In this document: positions 16,517 through 25,114 of the stretch, piece after piece
Numbering within the stretch: the stretch's first letter is position 1
Layout of the letters: each line of letters starts with the position of its first letter
Origin: UMGS1498 sp900552335
GTDB taxonomy: Bacteria > Bacillota_I > Bacilli_A > RF39 > UBA660
Assembly (NCBI GenBank): GCA_902477075.1
Contig: CABSFU010000008.1
Location: forward strand, 1 to 46,543
DNA: 46,543 nt
Direction: 5' to 3'
Notes under the pieces: generated by a model
Told to the model about the DNA's origin: nothing
Databases searched by the model: none
The model's input: only the letters and a program-made list of their open reading frames with translations
Made by a program: the position numbers and the translations under genes

Positions 16517-17578
16517 TCATAGATTTAAGTTTTTCTGTAGTTTTTTATATTTCTCAACAGAAAAAGATTGTCGAATGTTATCATGGGAAAGCTCTAAAAA
16601 TGGGACAATTGCTTTATAATCCTCTTCTGTTAAAAATGATATACAAGTTTTTAATAGTAATTTATTTACACTGTACTCAAATAAGTCAAATTTACTATTG
16701 AATATTTCTTTTATATTAATATATTGCAATAATTGTAAAGATTGTTTCATTATTTCAAAACTAATGTGACTACGATATATTTTTATAAATTTTCTGTTAG
16801 CTGGTAATAACTTATCATGTGGAATAATCCAAAGAATTAATTCTATATCAAAACTCAAATCAATCATTATTTTTTCTACATCTTTATTCATAAAAATTAA
16901 ATCATATTCATAATTGACATAATAACTTGAATCCTTTGTATTTTGTTTTGCTACTGTATCTATGATATAAAGGTAATAAGCATTAAAATCTAAATTCCCT
17001 AATTGTTCTAGCTTTTTCTTTACTTCCGTATTAAATGCATACACCTTTTCTTTTCTGCTTCTTGCATATTCTACAAATTCTTCCTGAGATAGTTCTTTAA
17101 AAGCATAATAGTTTTGATTAACGTAAATATCTGTTAAATCTTCTAATTGTGGTATTTCAAAAGGTCCGAGACTATAAGTCCTAATATTTTTTTTTGTTTG
17201 TTCTTTTAAGTAATTTAAATTTTCTAAATATCTAAGTAAGCGTATTGTTATTATTGTTTCCACAGTAATCTTTGAAACATTTTCGTCATCATTTTCTTTT
17301 AAATCATTTTCCTTTTGATAAAGAAAATCTAGTGCAATTCTTTTATCATTTGTATTTTCTAATTTAGAAAGCAAGAATTCAATCATACCATTTAAATTTT
17401 TTTCATCTAAATGTAATTTTTCAAAAAGATAATCTTCTAGACCAACCAAATCATTTAATTCTTTTTTTTCTTTTTCAAAAGGAATATTTTGAGTGATTTT
17501 TCTTTTTATTTCTTGATATACATTAAATATCTTTTTATCTAGTTTATAGATTGTTTCCAATGTTTTCAAATCATTCAT
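16517..17578 (-). CDS. Uncharacterised helical protein (353 residues)
   Basis: I do not recognise this protein. It is acidic, rich in Lys, Glu, Asn and Leu, predicted mainly helical, with no signal peptide or membrane span. Recognisable stretches are FEIPQLEDLTDIYVNQNYYAFKELSQEEFVEYARSRKEKVYAF split across residues 150-190 and IIPHDKLLPANRKFIKIYR near 255. It has its own promoter (17632-17660) and a reasonable AAGGAAG before the ATG. The ATP-grasp gene follows after 22 bases, so they may share a transcript. Confidence 0.7.
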   Translation of the reverse strand: MNDLKTLETIYKLDKKIFNVYQEIKRKITQNIPFEKEKKELNDLVGLEDYLFEKLHLDEKNLNGMIEFLLSKLENTNDKRIALDFLYQKENDLKENDDENVSKITVETIITIRLLRYLENLNYLKEQTKKNIRTYSLGPFEIPQLEDLTDIYVNQNYYAFKELSQEEFVEYARSRKEKVYAFNTEVKKKLEQLGNLDFNAYYLYIIDTVAKQNTKDSSYYVNYEYDLIFMNKDVEKIMIDLSFDIELILWIIPHDKLLPANRKFIKIYRSHISFEIMKQSLQLLQYINIKEIFNSKFDLFEYSVNKLLLKTCISFLTEEDYKAIVPFLELSHDNIRQSFSVEKYKKLQKNLNL

Positions 17579-17631
17579 ACTGCATACTTCCTTTTTAAAA
17601 TGAATTTCGTTTTCATTTGTAATAATTTGAT

Positions 17632-17660
17632 ATTATAACATTCATCTACTTATAAGTAAA
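17632..17660 (-). promoter_or_regulatory. Promoter of the 353-residue unknown gene
   Basis: Minus strand: TTTACT (17655-17660), 17-base spacer, TATAAT (17632-17637). Confidence 0.7.
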
Positions 17661-17728
17661 CAAAATTATCATAATTTAAAAGATACTTTTGTTCCATTTT
17701 AAAAACTAAAATTTTTTGTAATTTTTTG

Positions 17729-17757
17729 TTGACTTTTTACTTCTTTTGCGTTAGTAT
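17729..17757 (+). promoter_or_regulatory. Promoter of the candidate small RNA
   Basis: Plus strand: TTGACT (17729-17734), 17-base spacer, TAGTAT (17752-17757). The predicted transcription start is about 17764; no reading frame follows. Confidence 0.55.
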
Positions 17758-17763
17758 AGTAAG

Positions 17764-17863
17764 CACCAACTTGAGAAATCGAGTTGGCGCTAGTATCACA
17801 CTAGCCAACCCCTTTTTATTCTTTTATGAAACTGTTCTCAGGGGGACAGTTTCTATTTTTTTT
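17764..17863 (+). ncRNA. Candidate small RNA of about 100 bases with three hairpins (copy A of the conserved motif)
   Basis: After the promoter comes CCAACTTGA-GAAA-TCGAGTTGG (9 bp, GAAA loop, 17766-17787), then GCTAGT-ATCAC-ACTAGC (17789-17805), a single-stranded AACCCCTTTTTATTC, and a terminator stem GAAACTGT/ACAGTTTC (17828-17853) followed by eight T. The terminator loop holds GGGGG (17841-17845) that can pair with CCCC at 17809-17812, a possible pseudoknot. No coding frame is present. The piece 17794-17840 is shared with 11131-11172. No Rfam family recognised; C-rich single-stranded segments are typical of base-pairing RNAs in Firmicutes. Confidence 0.5.
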
Positions 17864-17865
17864 GC

Positions 17866-17888
17866 AAAAAAAAGCGAAATATCGCTTT
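17866..17888 (-). terminator. Intrinsic terminator of ftsW
   Basis: Minus strand: AAAGCGA-TATT-TCGCTTT followed by T-rich sequence just past the ftsW stop. Confidence 0.75.
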
Positions 17889-17889
17889 A

Positions 17890-19038
17890 TTAAACTTTAA
17901 TTCTTTCTCTTTCTGTTTCCATATGAATTCTTTGAACAACCGCTAAAGAAATCATTAAAGATAAGGTATAAGAACCACCATAACTTAAGAATGGAAGTGG
18001 GACACCAGTTAATGGCATAATACCAAATAGTCCTCCTAAATTAATTAAAAAATGTAAGAATATATAAACACCAATTCCTAAACAAATATATTTTCCTTTA
18101 ATGGTAGATGCTCTTGAACTAAGTTTTAAAATACGGAAAAAAATAATTAAATATGAGATGAAAATAAAAGTACAAATAATTAAACCATACTCCTCTGATA
18201 TAATAGCAAACACACTATCTGTGTGGGATTCTGGAATATAAGAAACTTGTTTACTTTCTCCAATTCCATTTCCTAGTAAACCACCATCATTAATCGCAAT
18301 AAAGCCATTACAGATTTGATATCCGCCTTCAAAATAATCACTACATGGATCGAAAAAATCAAAACGGCTTAACTGTGTTGGTGTAAATATTTTGGACCCC
18401 ATGGTAATTAAAACAAATAAACCACAAAATCCAAGAAACATAATAACCATTTTTTTTTCTTTTTTTAAAATTGGACTTGTTAAAAATAAAACAGCAAAAA
18501 TAATGGATACAACAATAGTAGTTCCTAAGTCTTTGCATAAGTAAATAATAGCAGGATATAAACCACCTATAAAGAGAATAACTCCTATTAAATCATAATG
18601 ATTGATATTAGGATTTTTTAATTTTTTAGCAAATTTTTCAAAAATAACACCTAACATAATAATCAAAGCTGGTTTTGCAAATTCACTTGGTTGAATAGAT
18701 CCAAAACCTTTAATTGCAATCCAGTTTTTGCTACCTAAATATTCATCTACAAAAAACAAAACATAAAGTAATAATCCTAATACAATAAAATAAAAAACAG
18801 AACCCCAAATACCATATTTTTTTGTAGGTATTCGAAGAATAAAGATGGTAATAATAAGTCCTAGTAGTAGAGAAAACAATTGTTTAAAAAAATAACTATA
18901 TAAAGATGTATTATAACGAATAACAGCTGCTCTACTAGATGCCGTAACAATATTAAATAAACCAAAAATAAACAACAAAGTTGTAAAAATTAATAAAACT
19001 TTATCCATATCTTTTAATGTTTTACTTAATACTTTCAT
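17890..19038 (-). CDS. ftsW: SEDS peptidoglycan glycosyltransferase, FtsW/RodA type
   Basis: A 382-residue protein with about ten membrane spans and SEDS signatures: GSKNWIAIKGFGSIQPSEFAKPALI (catalytic-region loop, around 105-130) and GNGIGESKQVSYIPESHTDSVFAIISEEYG (around 255-285), ending MPLTGVPLPFLSYGGS. SEDS enzymes polymerise lipid II with a class B PBP. FtsW is preferred to RodA by the PESHTDSVFAIISEE form, but this is not decisive. It appears to be a single-gene unit. Confidence 0.88.
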   Translation of the reverse strand: MKVLSKTLKDMDKVLLIFTTLLFIFGLFNIVTASSRAAVIRYNTSLYSYFFKQLFSLLLGLIITIFILRIPTKKYGIWGSVFYFIVLGLLLYVLFFVDEYLGSKNWIAIKGFGSIQPSEFAKPALIIMLGVIFEKFAKKLKNPNINHYDLIGVILFIGGLYPAIIYLCKDLGTTIVVSIIFAVLFLTSPILKKEKKMVIMFLGFCGLFVLITMGSKIFTPTQLSRFDFFDPCSDYFEGGYQICNGFIAINDGGLLGNGIGESKQVSYIPESHTDSVFAIISEEYGLIICTFIFISYLIIFFRILKLSSRASTIKGKYICLGIGVYIFLHFLINLGGLFGIMPLTGVPLPFLSYGGSYTLSLMISLAVVQRIHMETERERIKV

Positions 19039-19082
19039 ATGATTACCTCATAATAATGATAACATATTATTCTTTTTTTTTA

Positions 19083-19096
19083 AACCTATTTAGGTT
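19083..19096. repeat. Short palindrome upstream of ftsW
   Basis: AACCTA-TT-TAGGTT lies in the divergent gap between ftsW and the YjcZ-like gene, followed by AACCA-n6-TGGTT at 19106-19121. Could be an operator; no known factor is assigned. Confidence 0.35.
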
Positions 19097-19158
19097 ATTT
19101 TATTAACCATTTTTTGGTTTGGTAATAAAATATATTAGACCTAGATAGGAGGGTGTTT

Positions 19159-19314
19159 ATGTATTACTATGGTGGATACCAAGGATATGGTAACAGTTGT
19201 GGAAACCCATGTGGTGGCGGTTATGGCTACGGAGCTGGATATGGTGCTGCTATTATTCTAGTTCTATTTATCTTATTAGTTATCATAATTGGAGCTAGAG
19301 CTTGGGGTAACTAA
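19159..19314 (+). CDS. YjcZ-like small sporulation peptide (51 residues)
   Basis: The frame begins MYYYGGYQGYGNSCGNPCGG, a Gly/Tyr-rich head with two Cys, followed by one membrane span (AAIILVLFILLVIIIGARAWGN). This is the plan of the YjcZ/tiny-TM family of Bacillus spore-associated peptides, which end in a hydrophobic VLFILLVIVG segment. AGGAGGG lies 6 bases before the ATG and a terminator follows the stop. Its exact role is unknown even in Bacillus. Together with SpoIVFAB and the small acid-soluble proteins it supports a sporulating host. Confidence 0.85.
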   Translation: MYYYGGYQGYGNSCGNPCGGGYGYGAGYGAAIILVLFILLVIIIGARAWGN

Positions 19315-19315
19315 C

Positions 19316-19341
19316 AAAAAAAGACTTTTGAGTCTTTTTTT
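19316..19341. terminator. Bidirectional terminator between the YjcZ-like gene and leuS
   Basis: AAAAAGACT-TTTG-AGTCTTTTT with T7 and A7 flanks serves both convergent genes; it touches the leuS stop codon. Confidence 0.9.
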
Positions 19342-22162
19342 ATTGAATTACAATATTGACAAGTTTCTTTGGAATCACAATTGTTTTGACAATTTTTTTT
19401 CCTTCTATATATGCTTTTACATTGCTTATTGTTTTTGCAAGAGCTTCCATTTCCTCTTTTGAAGTATTTCTATTTACTTCTATTTTTCCTCTTACTTTTC
19501 CATTTACTTGAACAACCATCGTAAATGTATCATCTATAATCTTTGTTTCATCATAATTTTCTAATACTGATGTAGATAATTCACTTCCTAAATGATATTT
19601 TTCATTTAATTCTTCTGTCATATGAGGAGCAAAAGGATTTAATAATTGTAAGAATATTCTATATTCTTTTTTCGTAATTTTTTTACTAGCATTAAATTCA
19701 TTTAACATTGTCATAAGAGTAGATACTGCTGTATTGTATTTTAACACTTCAATATCTTCACTAACTTTTTTAATTCCTTGATGGATCATTTTTTCATTTT
19801 CTTTGGAAATGATATCTTCATCTATAATAGTTTCTCCTAAATTGTATACTCTATCTAAGAATTTAGCACATCCATTAAGAGAATCTTCATTCCATGCTGC
19901 ATCTTTAGAATAGTCACCAATAAACATTTCATAAAGTCTTAAAGCATCTGCTCCATATTTTTCTATCATTTCTGTTGGATCCACTGTATTTCCTTTTGAT
20001 TTGCTCATTTTACTTCCATCATGAGCAAGAATCATACCATGAGCAATTCTTTTATAAAAAGGTTCACTATATGGTACTAATCCTTGTTCATGTAAGAATA
20101 TATTCCAAAATCTAGCATAAAGTAAGTGTCTTGTGGCATGCTCCATTCCGCCATCATATAAATCTACTTGACCCCAATAATTCATTTTCTCTTTAGAAGC
20201 AAATTCTTGGTTATTATGAGCATCCATATATCTTAAGAAATACCAACAAGATCCAGCCCAGTTTGGCATTGTATCAGTTTCTCTTTTTGCTTTTCCACCG
20301 CATTTTGGACAAGTTGTATTAACAAAATCATCTAAAAGAGATAATGGACTTTCTCCATCTTGTGTTGGTTCATAGCTTTCTACATTTGGAAGGACTACTG
20401 GTAAATCTTTTTCATCCACTGGAACCCAACCACATTTCTCACAATGTACCATTGGAATTGGTTCTCCCCAGAATCTTTGTCTAGAAAAAATCCAATCTTG
20501 TAATTTATAATTCGTAAATTTATTTCCTATTTTATTTTCTTCTAAATATTCGTACATTTTATTTAAAGCTTCTTCTTTATTCATTCCATCAAGAAAATCA
20601 GAATGAATATGAATACCATCTCCGACCATAGCATCTTCATTGATACAATAATTGAATGTAGTAATATGTAATTCATCTTTCACTTCATCTAAAATCGTTT
20701 CTTTTGTTGTCCATTCAATATCAAATACTTCATCCTCTTCTAATTGTTGACATTGTTTATGATCAGATTTTAACTTGAAGAATAATCCTGTACTTTCTAT
20801 TTCAAAATATTTGTCTTTGTTAAATGCATAATAATGGTGATTAATTTTGAAAGTTTCTTTTATAAACTCTAAATCATCATAACCGGTTTCTTCTTTGATT
20901 TCTCTAAGAGCACATTCTAAAGCACTTTCGTTAGAATTTCTTGTTCCACCAACAAATAATCTTCCACCTTTATTTTTCCAATTAATCGTTAAATATTTAT
21001 CCGTCTTTTCATCATAAACAACTGCTACAATACTATCTTTATGAATTTCATTTTCATGAGGTGTACCTGTTATTGGTTCTAACACTTGAATAATATCAAT
21101 ACCAAATTTTTTAGCAAATTCAAAATCTCTAGTATCGTGAGCTGGAACTGCCATAATTGCTCCTGTACCATATCCCATTAATACATAATCGCTAATATAA
21201 ATTGGCATTTCTTTATTGTTTACTGGATTAATAGCTGTAAGCCCTTCTAATTTTACTCCTGTTTTTTCTTTCGTCATGTCAGTTCTTTCAATATCTGATT
21301 TTGCTTTAGCTTTTGTTTGATATTGTTTTACTTCATTTATATTTTGAATTTGATTTTGATATTGTTCTAATAAAGGATGTTCTGGTGAAATAACAATAAA
21401 TGTTGCGCCAAATAAAGTATCACATCTTGTTGTAAATACAGTTATTTTCTCATCTACTTCTTTGATTTTAAAATCGACATGAGCACCTATTGATTTTCCA
21501 ATCCAATTAATTTGAGCTGTTTTAACTTTCTCTAAAATTTCTGTATCTTTTAAACCATCAATTAATTTTTCAGAATAGTCTTTCATTTTAAGCATCCATT
21601 GATTTTTTAGTTTTTTTTCAACTGGAGTATCACATCTTACACATTTGCCACCTTGTGAATCTTCATTAGAAAGTCCCATTTTACATTTTGGACACCAATT
21701 AATTTCTTTTTCATCTTTATAAGCAAGTCCTGCATTAAAAAATTTGATAAATTGCCATTGAGTCCATTTATAATACTCTGGTTCACAAGTACTGATTTCC
21801 CTTGACCAATCAACAGAAAGTCCAAGACTTTTTGCTTGATTTCTAAACACATCAATACATTTATGAGTCATAATAGATGGATGTTCATGATTTTTAATTG
21901 CATATTGTTCTGCTGGATTACCAAAAGAATCAAATCCAAATGGAAAAAGAACATTATACCCTTTTAATCTTTTATATCTTGCTTGAACATCACTTGCTGT
22001 AAAACATCTAGCATGTCCTACATGTAATCCTGCTCCTGATGGATATGGAAACTCCACTAACATATAATATTTTTTCTTATTTTTATCTTCTGTTACTTTA
22101 AAAGTTTCCTCTTTTTCCCATTTATTTTGCCACTTTTTTTCTATTTCTTTAAAATTATACAT
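19340..22162 (-). CDS. leuS: Leucyl-tRNA synthetase with a Nudix domain inserted in the editing domain
   Basis: The 940-residue enzyme is about 135 longer than usual. It has HVGHAR, a zinc ribbon (WCPKCKMGLSNED, CVRCDTP), the CP1 editing domain (TTRCDTLFGATF; MAVPAHDTRDFEFAK) and DGSKMSKSKGNT. After IIQVLEP, residues about 360-505 (roughly 20640-21085) form a complete Nudix domain with box GGTRNSNESALEC then REIKEETGY, and the sequence then resumes with normal LeuRS (GIHIHSDFLDGM). It charges tRNA-Leu; the Nudix domain may hydrolyse a nucleotide or be structural. Start ATG at 22162 follows AAGGAGG; an upstream start at 22180 is less likely. Controlled by a T-box leader. Confidence 0.95.
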   Translation of the reverse strand: MYNFKEIEKKWQNKWEKEETFKVTEDKNKKKYYMLVEFPYPSGAGLHVGHARCFTASDVQARYKRLKGYNVLFPFGFDSFGNPAEQYAIKNHEHPSIMTHKCIDVFRNQAKSLGLSVDWSREISTCEPEYYKWTQWQFIKFFNAGLAYKDEKEINWCPKCKMGLSNEDSQGGKCVRCDTPVEKKLKNQWMLKMKDYSEKLIDGLKDTEILEKVKTAQINWIGKSIGAHVDFKIKEVDEKITVFTTRCDTLFGATFIVISPEHPLLEQYQNQIQNINEVKQYQTKAKAKSDIERTDMTKEKTGVKLEGLTAINPVNNKEMPIYISDYVLMGYGTGAIMAVPAHDTRDFEFAKKFGIDIIQVLEPITGTPHENEIHKDSIVAVVYDEKTDKYLTINWKNKGGRLFVGGTRNSNESALECALREIKEETGYDDLEFIKETFKINHHYYAFNKDKYFEIESTGLFFKLKSDHKQCQQLEEDEVFDIEWTTKETILDEVKDELHITTFNYCINEDAMVGDGIHIHSDFLDGMNKEEALNKMYEYLEENKIGNKFTNYKLQDWIFSRQRFWGEPIPMVHCEKCGWVPVDEKDLPVVLPNVESYEPTQDGESPLSLLDDFVNTTCPKCGGKAKRETDTMPNWAGSCWYFLRYMDAHNNQEFASKEKMNYWGQVDLYDGGMEHATRHLLYARFWNIFLHEQGLVPYSEPFYKRIAHGMILAHDGSKMSKSKGNTVDPTEMIEKYGADALRLYEMFIGDYSKDAAWNEDSLNGCAKFLDRVYNLGETIIDEDIISKENEKMIHQGIKKVSEDIEVLKYNTAVSTLMTMLNEFNASKKITKKEYRIFLQLLNPFAPHMTEELNEKYHLGSELSTSVLENYDETKIIDDTFTMVVQVNGKVRGKIEVNRNTSKEEMEALAKTISNVKAYIEGKKIVKTIVIPKKLVNIVIQ

Positions 22163-22393
22163 AATATTCCTCCTTAACAAAAAATTCTCTATTGTTATAG
22201 GGACGAATTACTCGTGGTACCACCCTACTTCATAGAGAACTATCTTATTGCTTTAACGCAGCGAACGGTATATCATTTCCTATATACAACTCCAAAGCAA
22301 GTTCATAACCTTTTTATCAAACATTTGCACCAACCATGTTTTCTCTAACATAAAAAATATTACTACTACTCTTTTTCTTCGTTTTTGAAACTA
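22163..22393 (-). ncRNA. T-box leader of leuS
   Basis: The leader carries the T-box sequence GGGTGGTACCACG (minus strand, about 22213-22225), stem I elements (AGTAGTAGTAA, GGTTGGTGCAAA) and a candidate specifier loop GAA-CTT-GC with CTT (Leu) at 22299-22301. A terminator stem TTCTCTAT/ATAGAGAA followed by T6 (about 22178-22240) can be replaced by the antiterminator when uncharged tRNA-Leu binds. Expression of leuS should rise on leucine starvation. Confidence 0.9.
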
Positions 22394-22399
22394 TAATTC

Positions 22400-22428
22400 A
22401 TTATAGTATATATTTTTTTAAAATTCAA
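22400..22428 (-). promoter_or_regulatory. Promoter of leuS
   Basis: Minus strand: TTGAAT (22423-22428), 17-base spacer, TATAAT (22400-22405). Confidence 0.8.
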
Positions 22429-22446
22429 GTTCTTTTCAAAAGTTTA

Positions 22447-22475
22447 TTGATTACTCTTGTTTTTTTTGCTATAAT
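22447..22475 (+). promoter_or_regulatory. Promoter of tRNA-Thr
   Basis: Plus strand: TTGATT (22447-22452), 17-base spacer, TATAAT (22470-22475), ten bases before the tRNA. Confidence 0.8.
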
Positions 22476-22484
22476 TTTTTTGAG

Positions 22485-22558
22485 GCCGGTTTAGTTTAAT
22501 GGCAAAACAAATCACTCGTAATGATTAGCTATAAGTTCGATTCTTATAACCGGCACCA
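22485..22558 (+). tRNA. tRNA-Thr (anticodon CGT)
   Basis: The acceptor GCCGGTT pairs with AACCGGC, the anticodon stem AATCA/TGATT encloses loop CTCGTAA with anticodon CGT (reads ACG), the T stem ATAAG/CTTAT encloses TTCGATT, and CCA is encoded. The 3' end coincides with the left edge of a mobile island, a common integration target. Confidence 0.9.
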
Positions 22559-22569
22559 GTAAGCAATCT

Positions 22570-22593
22570 GTCCAAACTTTTAAAGTTTAGGAC
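22570..22593 (+). terminator. Hairpin after tRNA-Thr
   Basis: GTCC-AAACTTT / AAAGTTT-A-GGAC forms a long stem with one bulged base, followed by a weak T-containing stretch. It may terminate the tRNA transcript. Confidence 0.4.
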
Positions 22594-22622
22594 TTAAATA
22601 TATAAGTATCAATTTCAAATAA

Positions 22623-22966
22623 GAAGTTGGTACTTTTTAATTGTTTAAGTAAAGGAGGACAGATAAAATGGTAACTATTGCAAAGAAAGAATTAAAAATT
22701 GATAACGAATTAAAGAACAAAATAGAATTTACATGTAGTTTTTGTAATACTACTCCTACTATTATCAATGGTAATATAAGGAAAGCTAATAAGACAAATT
22801 TAAACTACATAGAACCCCATAGAATTATTATTAAAGGTGTTACATTTTTAGTCTTTAATTATTCTAATGAAATCTTTATTGAGAATTTATCTAATAGAAT
22901 TAAATTATCTGATTTAGAAACCTTTATTAAACAATTAAACTAAATATAAATATTTGTACCAACTTC
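22623..22966. repeat. 11-bp inverted repeat flanking the 91-residue gene
   Basis: GAAGTTGGTAC at 22623-22633 and its exact inverse GTACCAACTTC at 22956-22966 bracket the small gene 22668-22943. They may be ends of a small insertion or a shared operator. No target duplication was identified. Confidence 0.45.
22668..22943 (+). CDS. Uncharacterised 91-residue protein
   Basis: I do not recognise this protein. It is basic, begins MVTIAKKELKIDNELKNK, has a single CxxC (CSFCNTTPTIINGN, residues 25-28) and lacks membrane spans. The start is convincing: AAAGGAGG lies 9 bases before ATG. It is the first gene of the tRNA-Thr island and is bracketed by an 11-bp inverted repeat. A Zn-binding knuckle would need a second Cys pair, which is absent. 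Confidence 0.6.
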   Translation: MVTIAKKELKIDNELKNKIEFTCSFCNTTPTIINGNIRKANKTNLNYIEPHRIIIKGVTFLVFNYSNEIFIENLSNRIKLSDLETFIKQLN

Positions 22967-22988
22967 CTTTAAAATTGTCTTAAAATAG

Positions 22989-23735
22989 GCAAAAAATGGT
23001 AAAGTATATTATTACTATCAATGTAATGTTTGTAAAATAACAATTAAAGAAATTAAAATAGAAGATGCAGTTAAAACATTACTTGCTGATATTTTAGAAT
23101 ATGATAATGTTGTTAATGAGTTCTTTTTACCAGTATTAAAATCTAAAATAGATAATCCAAAAGAAGAATTAAGTAAAGAACTAAAAAAATTAAATAATAA
23201 AGCAGATGAATTACAAAATAAATCTAACGAGATTAATGATATTATTGATAATCTAAAACCTACATTAATGAATAAAAATAACTACCCTATTTCTAATGAG
23301 GATGTAGATAAGATTAAAAAATATATAGAACAAACTAATAATACTACTTCTAATTTGAGAGATGCAAATGATATAAATATAGTCTTAAAAAAATATAAAG
23401 ATGATTTAAGAGAACATTCAAATGCAGTTAGAAACTTGAAAAAGAAAATTAAAACTCGTGATGATAGAATTGAAGAATTAGAATATGATTTGAATGATGC
23501 CAATGAAACTATTGACGAATTAGAAGATAAAGTATCAGAATTAGAAAAAATAGTTGACTACTTTAAAACATTATGGAAAAAGTTTATAGAATTTTTACAA
23601 AACAAATTCTTCTCTAATGATAAATATAATGTTGTCATAAATGATTTATATGATGAAAATATACTTGATGAAAATGACATTGAGATGATCCAAAATAACA
23701 AAAATAATGATAAAAATGATGATTTTGAACGATAA
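22989..23735 (+). pseudogene. Chimeric remnant: serine-recombinase zinc/coiled region fused to a MobV relaxase tail
   Basis: The frame is open from 22989 (stop at 22986-22988) to 23735 but has no start before an ATG at 23268. The first part, NGKVYYYYQCNVCKITIKEIKIEDAV, looks like the zinc-ribbon end and following helix of large serine recombinases (YYYYxC...C...KI..IE.AV). The last part, from RDDRIEELEYDL through coiled coil to FKTLWKKFIEFLQNKF and YDENILDENDIEM, looks like the C-terminal tail of MobV/Pre plasmid relaxases. Catalytic domains of both are absent. The ATG at 23268 could still give a 155-residue coiled-coil protein. Family matches are by eye. Confidence 0.55.
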
Positions 23736-23794
23736 TTTATAAAAAGTGAAAAAAGTATGATAAAATAATAAGTAATTACAAGGGAGATTTAATT

Positions 23795-25114
23795 ATGAAT
23801 GTAAATGAAATTTTATCAGCAATGACAAAAGAACAAATAAAAGATTATAAAGATAGTTCAATTGAAATGCAAACATTTGCAGGACAAAGTCTAGATGATA
23901 TAGTTATAAAATTGGAACAATTAAGAAGACAAGGAAAGCTAAACTATTATGCAAATTGGAATGGTATTAAGTTATATTCATTAGATGTAACTATGGATAG
24001 TGCTTTTAAGGAATGTTTAAATTGTTCTAGGAAGACATGGCTTAAAAGAGAAAAAAGATGGTTTGAAGATGATGAAGCAAGTATTAAAAAATGGGAAAAA
24101 GAGGCACAAGAAAAATTGCCAACTTGGATAGAAGAAGGAAAAAAATATATCCATCCTGAAAAATTTGAAATTTGGAAAAAAAATTGTATTTCTTCAGCAA
24201 ATGGCGATTATTATGGATTAGAAGTGGAAAAAGCATTAGAAATAATGGCAATGCTAGAAGATAAAGTTGAATTACCAAAGATAAAACAAAAAATAAAAGA
24301 TGATGGACATAGTGGAATGACTTATTCTAGTACAATGAATTTAGTTTTATTCTATGCAAAACGAGGTCCTGCTTTATATAATTTTATGAATAAAAATAGA
24401 ATGTCAAAAATAGATAAAAAATATGTTTCTAAAATAAAAGAACTTAATAAAAAACTAAATATGGGTTATAAATATTCAGAAGCAATGGAAGAGTTAAAAG
24501 ATCATAAAATTATGGATATTTCAATATCTTTAGATTTAACAAATTATGATGAATATACTAAATATAAAGAAGATTATTACAAAGGAACTATTTTAATTAA
24601 TGAGGATTTAACATTTGAAGGTGTTATAAATGATGAAAAATATATAACTGGTAAAATGTTAGGTAATGATGGAATAACATTTGCTGATTTTTGCAATTAT
24701 ACAAAGGCATCTCACTATTGTGGAATTAGGCGCAATGATAAATTAATTGGAAGACATGAAATTTATTCTGTTTCTAGTGGTGTTACTGATAAAGGTGGTG
24801 TCATTATAAAATTAGCAGATTCAACAAAAAATTTTGTTGATGAAATTGATTTAGAAACTAAAATAAAACAATTAAAAAAATATTTTGATGATGATGTTAA
24901 AGATATGTGTATATGGTTTAGTACAAACATCGATTCAGAAACACAAAGAACATTTATGATATTAAGAAATGAATTAAATGAAAGATTAGTTAATGTTCTA
25001 TCTAATCAAATTAATCATGATAAATTATTAGAAGAACAACAAATAAAAAATGAAAAAATAAAACAATTGAGATTACAAAGAAAATTAGAAAAAAGTAAAC
25101 AAAATGGTAAATAA
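23795..25114 (+). CDS. Uncharacterised 439-residue island protein
   Basis: I do not recognise this protein. It is soluble, Lys/Glu-rich, with a region of scattered Cys (FKECLNCSRKTW near 75; YCGIRRNDKLIGRHEIYSVSSGV split near 305-325), a central GHSGMTYSSTMNLVLFYAKRGPALYNFM part near 170-200 and a C-terminal coiled coil rich in Gln and Lys. GGGAGA precedes the ATG. It is the only full-length large gene of the island and therefore its likely cargo; a defence or host-interaction role is possible but unsupported. Confidence 0.7.
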   Translation: MNVNEILSAMTKEQIKDYKDSSIEMQTFAGQSLDDIVIKLEQLRRQGKLNYYANWNGIKLYSLDVTMDSAFKECLNCSRKTWLKREKRWFEDDEASIKKWEKEAQEKLPTWIEEGKKYIHPEKFEIWKKNCISSANGDYYGLEVEKALEIMAMLEDKVELPKIKQKIKDDGHSGMTYSSTMNLVLFYAKRGPALYNFMNKNRMSKIDKKYVSKIKELNKKLNMGYKYSEAMEELKDHKIMDISISLDLTNYDEYTKYKEDYYKGTILINEDLTFEGVINDEKYITGKMLGNDGITFADFCNYTKASHYCGIRRNDKLIGRHEIYSVSSGVTDKGGVIIKLADSTKNFVDEIDLETKIKQLKKYFDDDVKDMCIWFSTNIDSETQRTFMILRNELNERLVNVLSNQINHDKLLEEQQIKNEKIKQLRLQRKLEKSKQNGK

